Source: JAJFJD01 sp965228695 (GTDB lineage Bacteria; Pseudomonadota; Alphaproteobacteria; UBA8366). From it: a stretch of DNA of 64,000 nt. The first letter of the stretch is position 1, and every line of letters starts with the position of its first letter. The notes under the pieces are model-generated. The model saw nothing but the letters and a program-made list of their open reading frames with translations. It had not been told where the DNA came from and did no database searches. Positions 35,279-44,004 of the stretch are shown piece by piece. Position numbers and translations under genes: made by a program. The DNA lies in contig CBDDIB010000002.1 in NCBI GenBank assembly GCA_965228695.1, positions 3,410,001 through 3,474,000 of the forward strand, in the 5' to 3' direction.

Positions 35279-35983
35279 ATGGCCACGAAAGAAACAGCAG
35301 TGATTGTCGGGAGCGGCCGGGGGCTCAGTGCGTCCTTGGCGCGTCTGTTCGCCCGCGAGGGGATACAGGTATCTTTGGCGGCCCGGGACGTGGATAAACT
35401 TGCGGATCTGGCCAAGGAAACCGATGCCGCGGTCTATCCCTGCGACGCGAGCCTGCCGGGTGATGTCGAGAAGCTCTTCGCCGGCCTGGTGGAGAGCAGC
35501 GGCGTGCCGGACATCGTGGTCTACAACGCGAGCAACCGCGGCGGCCGCGGCCCGATCGTCGATCTCGATCCCGAGGCCGTGCGGCAAGCGATCCTAGTGA
35601 CCTGTTATGGCGGCTTTCTGGTCGGGCAGGTGGCAGCGCGGCTCATGACGGAGCGGGGCCACGGCACCATCCTGTTTACCGGCGCGTCGGCCAGCTACAA
35701 GGGGTATCCGAACTCTTCCTCATTCGCGATGGGCAAGTTCGGCCTGCGCGGGTTGGCGCAGAGCATGGCGCGGGAACTCGCGCCCCAAAACATCCATGTG
35801 GCGCATTTCCCCATAGACGGCGGGATCCGCCAAGGCGACGACGATCCGCGGATCGACGGGCGGCCGGAGGACGGGCTGCTTCATCCGGACGCGATCGCCG
35901 AAACCTACCTGAATGTGCATCGTCAGCACCGCAGCGCCTGGAGCTGGGAGGTCGAACTCCGGCCCTGGACCGAATCCTTCTAA
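35279..35983 (+). CDS. SDR-family protein lacking the catalytic tyrosine
   Basis: The 234-residue SDR-fold protein has the glycine motif GSGRGLSA at residues 11-18 and a Ser in TGASASY. Where SDRs have YxxxK it has FAMGK (Phe instead of Tyr), and NNAG reads YNAS. The order SSSFAMGKFGLRGLAQSMAR is consistent with a known SDR-like subgroup rather than a sequencing error. Standard Ser-Tyr-Lys chemistry looks impaired, so it may use another base or be a binding protein. It is followed convergently by a serine hydrolase. Confidence 0.82.
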   Translation: MATKETAVIVGSGRGLSASLARLFAREGIQVSLAARDVDKLADLAKETDAAVYPCDASLPGDVEKLFAGLVESSGVPDIVVYNASNRGGRGPIVDLDPEAVRQAILVTCYGGFLVGQVAARLMTERGHGTILFTGASASYKGYPNSSSFAMGKFGLRGLAQSMARELAPQNIHVAHFPIDGGIRQGDDDPRIDGRPEDGLLHPDAIAETYLNVHRQHRSAWSWEVELRPWTESF

Positions 35984-35992
35984 GGCAGCGGT

Positions 35993-37111
35993 CTAGCCGA
36001 TACTCGTCATCATACGGCCGGCGAAGTCGTCGATCTTGTTCTGATCGATCCAGCGGGCGACCACCGCAAGGTCCAGCGCCGGATCGAGCCAGATGATGCT
36101 GGTGCCCGCGCCGACCGCGAAGAAGCTGCTTTCCGGCGCATTGGCGTAATAGGACCGGTCCGGGTTGAGCCACCAGAGCAAGCCGTAGCCGTCGTTGATG
36201 TCGCAGGGCTTGTGCAGCGCGTCGACATAGCCGGCGGGCAGGATTTCAGTGCCTTGCCATTGCCCCTTCTGCAGGATCAGTTGTCCGACGCGGGCGTGAT
36301 CCAGCGTGCTGATCCAGAGACCGCCGCCCCAATGCGAGCCGCCCGGCACCGATTGCATCTCGCGGCCATCCACTTCGATGGTGGAATTGCGGTACCCGTG
36401 CCATTCCCAGTCGTTTGAAGCCCCGATCGGGTCCATCACGCGTTCGCGCAGGACATCGGGCAGGGGCCGCCGGAAAAGCTGCATCAATGACAGCGAGAAG
36501 CGATTGACGCGGACGTCGTTGTATTCCCAATAGGTTCCCGGGGCCTGTAGGTCGCGATGCTGTCCCTTACGCGAGTTGTCTGCCCCGGCGCCGACCTGCC
36601 GGTTGCGGTCGATCAGGTCCGGTTTGGTCCACAATTCGCCTTCCCACTCGCTGGTTTGCGTCAGCATGTGCCGCCACGTGATGGCGCGATTCTGCGGCGC
36701 GTCATAGCCGTCGTCGAGCGCGTAGCCGCGGATCGGATCGTCCAGATCCTTGATCAGATTGTCCTTGAGCGCAATGCCCGTGAGGATCGAGAGGTAGCTC
36801 TTGGCGATGCTGAAGGTCATGTCGGCACGGGCGACGTCGCCCCAGGCCGCGACGAACTTGCCGCCGCGCACCACGACCCCGTTCGGTCCGGTGCGGGGCT
36901 TGGTCGGCCCCAGGACTTCGTTCCAGGGCGGCGGTTCGATATCTCCGGATGCGGCAAGGCCCTCGCTCAAGTCGTAGGGCCAGGGCGTTTCCGCCTCTGT
37001 CTCCGCATATTGGATCGCGTCCCGCAATTTTTCGGGATCGAATCCGCAATCGGCCGGGTCGGCGCAGGTCATCGGATCGATTGCGCCGGCGATATCTCTC
37101 AAGTCGTCCAT
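35993..37111 (-). CDS. Serine hydrolase of the beta-lactamase/class C family
   Basis: The 372-residue protein has the SxxK motif SIAK (FSIAKSYLSILTG) near residue 100 and a YxN-like EYNDVR near 198. It lacks a signal peptide, so it probably acts in the cytoplasm as an esterase, amidase or transesterase rather than as a resistance beta-lactamase. GAAGGGGAGAG precedes the ATG. It lies in the catabolic region next to an enoyl-CoA hydratase on the other strand. Confidence 0.88.
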   Translation of the reverse strand: MDDLRDIAGAIDPMTCADPADCGFDPEKLRDAIQYAETEAETPWPYDLSEGLAASGDIEPPPWNEVLGPTKPRTGPNGVVVRGGKFVAAWGDVARADMTFSIAKSYLSILTGIALKDNLIKDLDDPIRGYALDDGYDAPQNRAITWRHMLTQTSEWEGELWTKPDLIDRNRQVGAGADNSRKGQHRDLQAPGTYWEYNDVRVNRFSLSLMQLFRRPLPDVLRERVMDPIGASNDWEWHGYRNSTIEVDGREMQSVPGGSHWGGGLWISTLDHARVGQLILQKGQWQGTEILPAGYVDALHKPCDINDGYGLLWWLNPDRSYYANAPESSFFAVGAGTSIIWLDPALDLAVVARWIDQNKIDDFAGRMMTSIG

Positions 37112-37196
37112 TTGTCCGCTCTCCCCTTCACCGAATAGTATCCGTTAGGCCGCGATGGCATGCGTCGAAGAATGAACCGAATTGGTGGAGGGAACA

Positions 37197-37994
37197 ATGG
37201 CGACGGAAACGCAATCGGATGCATCAAGCCCGGTTCTCCTGGATTTCGACGACCGCGGCGATGCCGGCCGCATCGCCCGGATCACCTTCAACAACCCGGA
37301 GAAGCGAAATGCGCTCGGCCTCGCGGGCAAGGAGAAGTTCATCGAGGTGATGACCGGCCTTAAGCATGACGAAAGCCTGCGCGCGGTCGTTCTGACCGGG
37401 GCCGGCGACCGGTCCTTCGTTGGCGGGACCAACCTCGCCGAGATGGCGAATTTCGATCTCGACGACGCCGAAGGCTCTTCCACGAAGACCCACCGCGTGT
37501 GCGATGCGGTGCGCACCTTTCCGGTACCCGTGATCGCTCGGATCAACGGCTATTGCTTCGGCTCGGGGATGGAGATCGCCGCCTGTGCCGACATGCGGGT
37601 CGGTGCGGACCACGCCAAGTTCGGCATGCCCGAAACCCGCTTCGGCATTCCTTCCGGCATGGAGGCGTCGATCCTGCCGCAAATCATCGGGTGGGGAAAG
37701 GCGGTCGAATTGGTGCTGACCGGCGACCATATCGACGCCGACGAGGCGTATCGCATCGGATTCCTGCAACGCCTGGTGCCGACGGCCGGGCTGGACGAGG
37801 CGGTGGAGAGTTGGATCCAATCGTTGCTGGCGTGCGGCCCGCTGGCGGTGCGTATCCAGAAACGCCTGATCATCGATTGGGACCGCATGTCGACGACCGA
37901 TGGCGCCCGTGCGGGCATCCAGGCTTACGTGGACTCGTATCGGACCGACGAACCCAAACGCATGATGACGGCCTTCCTGAACCGGAAGAAATAA
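37197..37994 (+). CDS. Enoyl-CoA hydratase/isomerase-family protein
   Basis: The 265-residue crotonase-fold enzyme shows NPEKRNALGL, the oxyanion-hole region DRSFVGGTNL, and GYCFGSGMEIAACADMRVG followed by FGMPETRFGIPSG, with the Glu of PET at the usual catalytic position. Products of this family add water to, or isomerise, enoyl-CoAs. ATG 37197 is used because GGTGGAGGGA precedes it. The next gene, an LLM flavoenzyme, starts 20 bases later, so the two are probably one transcript. Confidence 0.9.
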   Translation: MATETQSDASSPVLLDFDDRGDAGRIARITFNNPEKRNALGLAGKEKFIEVMTGLKHDESLRAVVLTGAGDRSFVGGTNLAEMANFDLDDAEGSSTKTHRVCDAVRTFPVPVIARINGYCFGSGMEIAACADMRVGADHAKFGMPETRFGIPSGMEASILPQIIGWGKAVELVLTGDHIDADEAYRIGFLQRLVPTAGLDEAVESWIQSLLACGPLAVRIQKRLIIDWDRMSTTDGARAGIQAYVDSYRTDEPKRMMTAFLNRKK

Positions 37995-38013
37995 CGGCGG
38001 AAAGAGAGCGAAA

Positions 38014-39039
38014 ATGACCGATATCCAATTCGGCCTGATGATCCGCGGCCAGTTTCCGCAGGACGAGGACATGGGCGCGCGGTTCGAGGAGATGGCGGAA
38101 CAGGTTCGTCTGATCGATCGGCTCGGCTTCGCGTCGCTAACGAAGGGGATGCATTATTCGTCGCATCCGCTGCAGGCGTTCAACCAGACCGTCTTTCATT
38201 CGCGTATGGCGGCGGAATCGCAGAACCTCCGGCTCAATTTCGGGATCATCCTGCTATCCCTGCATAAGCCCTTGGACATCGCCGAACAGCTCGCCTCGCT
38301 CGACGTCATGACGAAGGGGCGGGTGATCTTCGGCGCGGCGCTCGGCTACCGCGAGGTCGAACTCGCGGCCTTCGGTGTCGAGCGGAAACAGATTGTCCGG
38401 CGCTTCACGGAAAACATCGAAGCGATCAAGCGCCTTTGGACTGAGGACAAGGTGTCCATGAAGGGCACCTATTTTGAACTGCTCGACGCAAACGTATCGG
38501 TCAAACCGGTGCAGAAGCCCCGCCCGCCGATCTGGATCGGCGCCAACGCGGACCCGGCGATCGAGCGGGCGGCCCGCATCGGTGATTGCTGGTACGTCAA
38601 TCCGCATAACCGGATGGACACGATCCATAAGCAGATCGACGTTTACAAGCGGGCCCTGGACGAGGCCGGCAAGCCCTTCCCCGAGGAGTTTCCCGGACGC
38701 CGCGAGTGTTTCGTCGCGAGTACGCGCGAAGAGGCTATCCGTTTATGCCGGCCGTATCTCGCCAAGAAATACGAGGTTTATCACGCCTGGGGTCAGGACA
38801 AGGTGATGCCCGAGGGGGACAACGATCTGGGGCTCGACTTCGACGAGTTGATCAAGGACCGCTTTTTCCTGGGCGGGCCGGACGAGGTCGCGGAACAGAT
38901 CATCGACTACACGAAACAGACCGGCATCAACCATCATGTCTTGAGCTGCCAGTGGCCCGGGATGCCGCAGAACCTGGTGTTGGACACGCTGCAACTGTTG
39001 GCGGAAGAGGTTTTCCCCCGAGTGCGCCAGGGCGTTTGA
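38014..39039 (+). CDS. LLM-class flavin-dependent oxidoreductase
   Basis: The 341-residue TIM-barrel enzyme has the family's FASLTKGMHYSSHPL, the central RVIFGAALGYREVELAAFGV and KPRPPIWIGANADPAIERAARIG, and the C-terminal FLGGPDEVAEQI. It is a different lineage from the LLM protein at 23875. It follows the enoyl-CoA hydratase by 20 bases. Substrate is unknown. Confidence 0.9.
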   Translation: MTDIQFGLMIRGQFPQDEDMGARFEEMAEQVRLIDRLGFASLTKGMHYSSHPLQAFNQTVFHSRMAAESQNLRLNFGIILLSLHKPLDIAEQLASLDVMTKGRVIFGAALGYREVELAAFGVERKQIVRRFTENIEAIKRLWTEDKVSMKGTYFELLDANVSVKPVQKPRPPIWIGANADPAIERAARIGDCWYVNPHNRMDTIHKQIDVYKRALDEAGKPFPEEFPGRRECFVASTREEAIRLCRPYLAKKYEVYHAWGQDKVMPEGDNDLGLDFDELIKDRFFLGGPDEVAEQIIDYTKQTGINHHVLSCQWPGMPQNLVLDTLQLLAEEVFPRVRQGV

Positions 39040-39060
39040 GCCGGCGTCCTCCGGTGTTGC

Positions 39061-40418
39061 CTACTCGGCTGCGTCCGCCGTGGTCTTCCAGTCGCCAATT
39101 CCCGGTTTCGACAGCCCGAGATGGTCGCGCAGCGTATTGCCGGTGTAGTCCTTACGGTAGATGCCGCGTTTCTGCAGTTCCGGGACTACGTATTTCACGA
39201 AATCCTCGAAGGATCCGGGCTGATGGGTTGGCCCGATGACGAAGCCGTCACAGGCGGGAGCGGTAAACCATTCTTCCATCATGTCGGCGATTTCCGTCGG
39301 ACCGCCGATCCATTTCGTGTTGAGCAGGCCGCGCCGCGTGATCCGCATGAAGTCCCGCACGGTCGGGTTTTGGATGCCGGTCGACGTGACTCGGTCGCGG
39401 AGGGCGTGCATGCCCTGGATACTGGCGATTCCTCTTCGGTGAACGGCTCGTCCAGCCCTTTGGTCGCGAAATCGTAATTGAGGGCCTCGGAAAGCAGTGA
39501 GAGCTGATCGATGTCGGTGGTCAGCTTGTCGTAGGCGGCCTTTTTATCCTCCGCTTCCGACTTCGACTCACCGGTCATGATGTAGGCCAGGGTCGTGATC
39601 TTCATGCGATCCGGATCCCGCCCGAGAGCGGCAGCGGACGCCTTCAGTTCCGCATAGCGCTGCTTTCCGGATTCCACGTCGGGATAGACGACGAAGATCA
39701 ACTCGCCCCAGCGGGCGGCGAACTGCTTGCCGCGGCCGCTCTGCCCCGCCTGAATTACGACCGGATGGCCTTGCGGTGAGCGCGGCACCGTGAAAGGGCC
39801 ACGGGACTTGAGGAACGTGCCCTCGTAGTCGAGCCGGCGAACCTTGTCCGGATGGGCGTAGATGTTATTGGCCTTATCGGCAACGATCGCATCGTCGTCC
39901 CAGCTATCCCAATGACCGAGAACAGCCTCCAGGAATTCGTCGGCGCGATCGTAGCGCGTGTCGTGTTCGATCACGCCTTCACGGCCCATATTGCGGGCTT
40001 CGTTGTCGTTGACCGAGGTGACGACATTCCAGGCGGCCCGGCCGCGCGTCATCAAATCGACCGTCTGAAACACGCGCGCCACATGAAAGGGTTCGTAGTA
40101 GGTTGTGGAGTAGGTGGCGCCGAAGCCAAGTTTCTCCGTAACCCCCGCCATGGTCATCAGGCAGGCTACCGGATCCATCTTGACGCAGCGGATGCCGTTT
40201 TCGACCGTATGGGCGTGATCGCCGGAATACATGTCGGGCATGGCAAGCCGGTCGTCGAAGAAGCCGATATCGAATTTTCCGGCCTCCAGGACCCGCGCGA
40301 TGTGTTGGTAGTAGTCGGGCGAGTAGGTATCGGTCCGTGCCTCGGGGTGCCGCCAGGACGCAGGGAGCGTCGTGCAATTCTGCGCCTGAAGGAAGGCCAC
40401 GAGATGAATTTGCCGCAT
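39061..40418 (-). pseudogene. Frameshifted NtaA/SnaA/DszA-type FMNH2-dependent monooxygenase
   Basis: The 5' part, from ATG 40418, reads MRQIHLVAFLQAQNCTTLPA... with family features GKFDIGFFDDRLA, GYSTTYYEPFHVARVFQTVDL-type sequence and HPVVIQAGQSGRG. After FTEEES near 39430 the frame becomes nonsensical. The downstream frame, to 39061, continues with SIQGMHALRDRV, RRGLLNTKWIGGPTEIADMM and ends WKTTADAAE, as in intact relatives. Restoring one base in GAA-TC-GCC would rejoin the two halves. So either this copy has a one-base deletion or there is a sequencing error. Intact homologues use FMNH2 to cleave C-N or C-S bonds. Confidence 0.85.
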
Positions 40419-40522
40419 GGGAGCCGCCTTTTGCCGATGAAGTTCGGTCTACGGTAATGCAAACCGGCGCGCGCGGTAAAACCGGCCGGGCGCAGCCGGC
40501 GCTGGACGGCGTCGGGAGCGTT

Positions 40523-41731
40523 TTACGGGGCGACCTTGATGACGCGGCAGAACCCGCCCTCGGCCTTGATGCTGGCGCAGAGGGATTTGGAATCAGACCG
40601 GCTCGGCACCGGATCGGCCAGCAAGCGGTACAGCGTGCGCTTCGGGTTATCCAGTTTGACCGGCTGGACCGTGTAATTCGTCAATCCCTCCAGCGAGGCG
40701 TATTTGCGGCCGAAAATCGTCCAAGCACGATCGGCCTTTTCGTGGCTGGAGAAAGAACCGATATGGACGCCGAACCCGCTCTTTTCCGATGGTTGCTTCA
40801 ATTTCGGCGGGTCGAGTTTGGGCGGTGCGATATTGCCCGGTGCGGGCGTCGGTTTTTCGACCATGGGCATGCGAAGCGCAATCGGCGTGTCGTCACGGCT
40901 GGCGACGAGCGTCCGTTGTGACGGCGTCGGGATTTCGGCGTTGGTTTTCGAAGTTTCCGACGGCCGGGTCAGGCCGAGTGGCGGATTGGCCGCGGCGACC
41001 TTTTCCGGTTGAACGCGGGGCAGGGTGTTGCCGTTCTGATCCCATTTCGCGATGGCGGCGTTGGACCAGCCGCCGGGCAGCGATTCAGAGCCGTTCGAAG
41101 TGATGCGCGGCGTGTTTCCCGGCTTGAAGGACAATAGGGTCCGAACGACCTCTTCACCATTCGCATTGGTTTCTGTCGTCGACACGGTGCTGTTCAAGGC
41201 GGGGGCATAATAGGATTCGACTTTCTGGCCGTCGCTGCGCCGGCAATAAACCGGAAAGGCCGCGAAATCCCCGGCCGGGACCGAAACATGCCGCGGATGG
41301 CCGGTGTAGCAATTCCAAACGAAGAGAGCGTGCCCCCGTTCCCCGCCCACACGGACCGCCGATTTGTAGGTCAACTTGTTGCCGGCCTTGAGCGGGAACA
41401 AACTGCCGGTCCACTCCACGATGCGGCGTTCGCCGGTAGACTGGTCGGCTTTTTGCCATCGGATCGGCGGCAGTAGCGGATCGAACATCGTCGTCTGACG
41501 GTGGCCGAGCGTGCTTTCCCAGATGATCAATTCATCCTGGATGGAGACGACGGTCCACTTTTCCCGAGGATTATCGAAAATGTACTCGTCGCCCTTGGCA
41601 TAGGTGGGCAACTCCGCCGGCGGCAGGTCCGTTTGCAGCGAATCGGTAAAGGGTACCTCGGCATCGCGCTGCAGCGCGCAGCCTGCAAGCAATGCTGCCA
41701 AGCAAATCGGCGACAAAAGCCGACCCCACAT
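40523..41731 (-). CDS. Lipoprotein with C-terminal SPOR domain
   Basis: The 402-residue protein has lipobox LLAGC (Cys18). An unrecognised N-terminal region (about 40-200) includes paired cysteines in FVWNCYTG and VYCRRSD. A long Pro/Thr-rich low-complexity stretch (about 235-315) leads to a SPOR domain from about residue 325 (GFGVHIGSFSSHEKADRAW ... VKLDNPKRTLYRLLADP). SPOR domains bind denuded peptidoglycan, often at division septa. GTGGGAGG precedes the ATG. Confidence 0.82.
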   Translation of the reverse strand: MWGRLLSPICLAALLAGCALQRDAEVPFTDSLQTDLPPAELPTYAKGDEYIFDNPREKWTVVSIQDELIIWESTLGHRQTTMFDPLLPPIRWQKADQSTGERRIVEWTGSLFPLKAGNKLTYKSAVRVGGERGHALFVWNCYTGHPRHVSVPAGDFAAFPVYCRRSDGQKVESYYAPALNSTVSTTETNANGEEVVRTLLSFKPGNTPRITSNGSESLPGGWSNAAIAKWDQNGNTLPRVQPEKVAAANPPLGLTRPSETSKTNAEIPTPSQRTLVASRDDTPIALRMPMVEKPTPAPGNIAPPKLDPPKLKQPSEKSGFGVHIGSFSSHEKADRAWTIFGRKYASLEGLTNYTVQPVKLDNPKRTLYRLLADPVPSRSDSKSLCASIKAEGGFCRVIKVAP

Positions 41732-41954
41732 CGTCCCGACCTCCCACTTTCGTTGCCGATACTATAGAAAATTATTTCACCGGCGTCTTCTATGAGAATC
41801 ATAGGCGCGTCGATTGGAGACGCCAATGGTGCAAGGCAAAATTAACATATCGAGCGTAGTCTCAGGACCTTCGCCCAAGGCATTGGTCTGAGAATATTTT
41901 TCTCGGTCGACCCAGTTACCCATAACACCTTGGACGGGAACGGAATCCTTTTCG

Positions 41955-41970
41955 AGTGATCATTATCACT
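41955..41970. promoter_or_regulatory. CRP-like palindrome upstream of small gene A
   Basis: AGTGATCATTATCACT is a near-perfect palindrome fitting GTGA-N6-TCAC, the core of CRP-type sites. It lies 66 bases before the ATG at 42037. A second inverted repeat, AAGTGGT-TCATT-ACCACTT, follows at 41986-42004. A similar GTGA-N6-TCAC site precedes the paralogous gene at 42384. Confidence 0.6.
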
Positions 41971-42036
41971 TCGAGTTTACTCATAAAGTGGTTCATTACC
42001 ACTTGTTTGAGGGTGGGTTGATTGCATAGAGAAATC

Positions 42037-42234
42037 ATGATCAGCGAGCAGGAAAGTTGGCGCCTGGCCAAGATGCTGATCGAAGAGCATGGGGAAAAAG
42101 CTCTTCGACATGCCCGCAATAATGCGGAAAAGCTTCTGTTCGGCGATGACATACAAGGCGGCGCCGCCTGGATGCGGGTGGCGCGGGCAGTGGGAACGCT
42201 GCTGGAGAACCAATGGACCGGCAAGGTCCATTGA
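42037..42234 (+). CDS. Small protein A (65 residues), paralogue of small protein B
   Basis: The 65-residue protein reads MISEQESWRLAKMLIEEHG... with a pattern A-x-MLI-xx-HG-x5-A-x3-A and then W-x-RV near the C-terminus, shared with the protein at 42384. Both resemble small alphaproteobacterial proteins of unknown function. It is probably all-helical and has no signal. I chose the ATG at 42037 over an in-frame TTG at 42022. Its transcription is likely under the GTGA-N6-TCAC site upstream. Confidence 0.72.
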   Translation: MISEQESWRLAKMLIEEHGEKALRHARNNAEKLLFGDDIQGGAAWMRVARAVGTLLENQWTGKVH

Positions 42235-42335
42235 AATCACCGTGACGATACGAATTCCTTCCTAAAACCCTCATATTTCCAAGGCTCTCTCGGTAATCGT
42301 CTCAATCTTTTTGGCGATTCTCGTGATTTTGTGTT

Positions 42336-42361
42336 CGGACCGTGATCGTCATCACAGTCCG
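42336..42361. promoter_or_regulatory. Long CRP-like palindrome upstream of small gene B
   Basis: The 26-bp element has GTGAT-CGTC-ATCAC at its core (CGTGA-N6-TCACA) and outer arms CGGAC and GTCCG, with one mismatched pair between core and arms. It ends 22 bases before the ATG at 42384, so a bound factor would likely block transcription or translation initiation there. The sequence could equally form an mRNA hairpin. Confidence 0.6.
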
Positions 42362-42383
42362 TAAGGTTAAGATTTGAGAAACT

Positions 42384-42617
42384 ATGTCTGCGCTTAACAC
42401 AGCAAGGGGATGGGTAACCGTGTTCGTAAAGCCAGATGTGCATATCATTGCCAGGATGTTGATCCACCAGCATGGCGCTCAGAGCCATACGCTGGCCATC
42501 GAGAAAGCCGACGAATTGAGTGCCGAAGGCAACTCCGGCGGCTTCGCCTATTGGACGCGCGTTATCCAGGCTATCGAAGAGGAACTGGATACCCCGTTAA
42601 GCACGACAATTCATTAG
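42384..42617 (+). CDS. Small protein B (77 residues), paralogue of small protein A
   Basis: The 77-residue protein shows IIARMLIHQHG...AIEKADELSAEGN and YWTRVIQAIEEEL, lining up with protein A across A-x-MLI-x-x-HG and W-x-RV. It is about a dozen residues longer at the N-terminus. Function is unknown. A terminator lies 116 bases downstream. Two such paralogues next to each other, each behind the same kind of palindrome, suggest duplication of a complete regulated unit. Confidence 0.75.
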   Translation: MSALNTARGWVTVFVKPDVHIIARMLIHQHGAQSHTLAIEKADELSAEGNSGGFAYWTRVIQAIEEELDTPLSTTIH

Positions 42618-42732
42618 GTATTCGCTGGACCGTCCGGTTTCCGGACGGCATTACTCCGCCCGCAAGGGCCTTGCATTGCAGGCATTTGGGATAAGGCGCT
42701 CGTTGCGAGCGCACATCGATAGAAGGACAAGG

Positions 42733-42762
42733 GAAAGCCCCGCCGTAATTGGCGGGGCTTTC
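42733..42762 (+). terminator. Terminator after small gene B
   Basis: GAAAGCCCCGCC and GGCGGGGCTTTC pair perfectly over 12 bases around a 6-base loop, with a T-containing tail (TTCCTT). Confidence 0.8.
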
Positions 42763-42770
42763 TTCCTTAA

Positions 42771-43193
42771 GTAACCCGTTAAACGGGCTCTCCCCAATTT
42801 ACCGGCCTGCGCGAGTGCGGCAAGGCCAGGTCGCTACGCCGCATCCGTGACCGCCGACGGTTCCACCAAAATCCCGCAGCGACGGTCTATCACCTGTAAT
42901 TGCTCGAAAAGATTACTTGCATCCGGCGCGAGGCTCAGTGAGCGACGTCACAAGGCCACAAGTTTATCGGATCACCTATGACGGGGCGGAGAGGGTTCGT
43001 ACGGTAAAATTAGGGTATGTGACTGGGAATTTCCAAGTAATAGGAATGATTTATTACAATTAACCATAATACAGTTCGTATTCCTACACATAAACCAAAG
43101 ACATATGTCTTATTAATAAAGTATTAATCCAAAATTTGAGTGACATTTGCGAAGCATTAATACTAGCATTTCAATTGTTAGGGAGTGGCGCAA
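42771..43193. other. Long intergenic region with AT-rich promoter of the LuxR-type gene
   Basis: No gene is convincing in these 423 bases. The first part is GC-rich without clear structure. From about 43010 it becomes markedly AT-rich. It holds TTAACCAT at 43060-43067 (CtrA half-site), a perfect 14-bp palindrome AAGACATATGTCTT at 43098-43111, and TTAA-TAAAGTA-TTAAT at 43113-43128, a full CtrA-type site 66 bases before the ATG. Confidence 0.5.
43113..43128. promoter_or_regulatory. CtrA-type site upstream of LuxR-type regulator
   Basis: TTAA-N7-TTAA is exact here, with TTAACCAT 46 bases upstream of it. Both match sequences recognised by CtrA in other alphaproteobacteria. Regulation by CtrA is inference. 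Confidence 0.55.
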
Positions 43194-43874
43194 ATGGGGA
43201 TACCAATGGATCAAGTGCGTATTTACTTAGTAGGGGGCTCAAACCTCTTCCGGCACGGACTGCGGAGCTACCTCGACGGCGGGGACTTCGAGATCTTGGG
43301 CGAAGCGGACGGGCACACCGAATTCTTGAATGCCAAGGATCGCATGTCGGATCCGGACCTGGTTCTGTACGCCAAGTCCGATGCCGAACAAGATCCGGCA
43401 GCAGCGATCACCGAGATGCGTGAGCAGATGGGCGACACTCAATTCCTGGTCATGGCGGAAAGTCTGTTGCCGGCGGAATTCAGCGACTGCCTTGGCGCTG
43501 GGATCAGCGGGTACCTGTTGAGCGATATTTCTCGCGATGCATTGCTGCATTCCATCAAGCTGATCATGCTGGGGGAAAAGGTTTTCGCGACCGAGTTGGC
43601 GAAAATCTGGATGAGCGGCGGTCTCGACCGCAAGCTGCAATGCGCAAAGAAGCTGGAACACAGCCTCACCAATCGGGAGAGCGAGATCCTCAGCTGCCTG
43701 TTGGAAGGTGATTCGAACAAGCTCATCGCGCGCCGCCTCGAGATCACGGAATCGACCGTGAAGATTCACATGAAGTCCTTGCTTCGGAAGATCAACGTTC
43801 AGAACCGCACGCAGGCAGCGATCTGGGCGATGGAGTCCGGTTTTAATTCGGATGCAGCTGGTTTGACGAATTGA
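43194..43874 (+). CDS. LuxR-type regulator with degenerate receiver domain
   Basis: The 226-residue protein has a NarL/FixJ-like layout. The N-terminal ~125 residues fold like a receiver (LVGGSNLFRHGLRSYLD..., ending GYLLSDISRDALLHSI). The C-terminal LuxR helix-turn-helix (LTNRESEILSCLLEGDSNKL, then IARRLEITESTVKIHMKSLL) is intact. The acidic pair that normally follows the first strand (VDDH) is GGSN, and the phosphoacceptor Asp region reads DLVLYAKSD, without the Asp in place. Phosphorylation is therefore unlikely. I start at ATG 43194 after GGGAG; a second ATG at 43206 is possible. Confidence 0.85.
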   Translation: MGIPMDQVRIYLVGGSNLFRHGLRSYLDGGDFEILGEADGHTEFLNAKDRMSDPDLVLYAKSDAEQDPAAAITEMREQMGDTQFLVMAESLLPAEFSDCLGAGISGYLLSDISRDALLHSIKLIMLGEKVFATELAKIWMSGGLDRKLQCAKKLEHSLTNRESEILSCLLEGDSNKLIARRLEITESTVKIHMKSLLRKINVQNRTQAAIWAMESGFNSDAAGLTN

Positions 43875-43951
43875 TTTAGACGTTCAAGGGACACGCCGGT
43901 ATTACCGTCCCGACCCGCGATAAACGCAAAAGATAGTCGATTTATAAAAGA

Positions 43952-43992
43952 ACGGCCTGGCGTCCCATATGCGACGCCAGGCCGTAATTTTT
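43952..43992. terminator. Bidirectional terminator between LuxR-type gene and ABC permease
   Basis: ACGGCCTGGCGTC and GACGCCAGGCCGT pair perfectly over 13 bases around an 8-base loop. AATTTTT follows on the plus strand, and TTCTTTTAT on the minus strand. It serves the convergent genes ending at 43874 and 44005. Confidence 0.9.
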
Positions 43993-44004
43993 CGCGCCGA
44001 CGCC

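Noticed and set aside
42618..43193. tRNA or structured ncRNA in the long gap
   Set aside because: No cloverleaf or T-loop sequence was found. Only a terminator, palindrome and AT-rich promoter features are visible.
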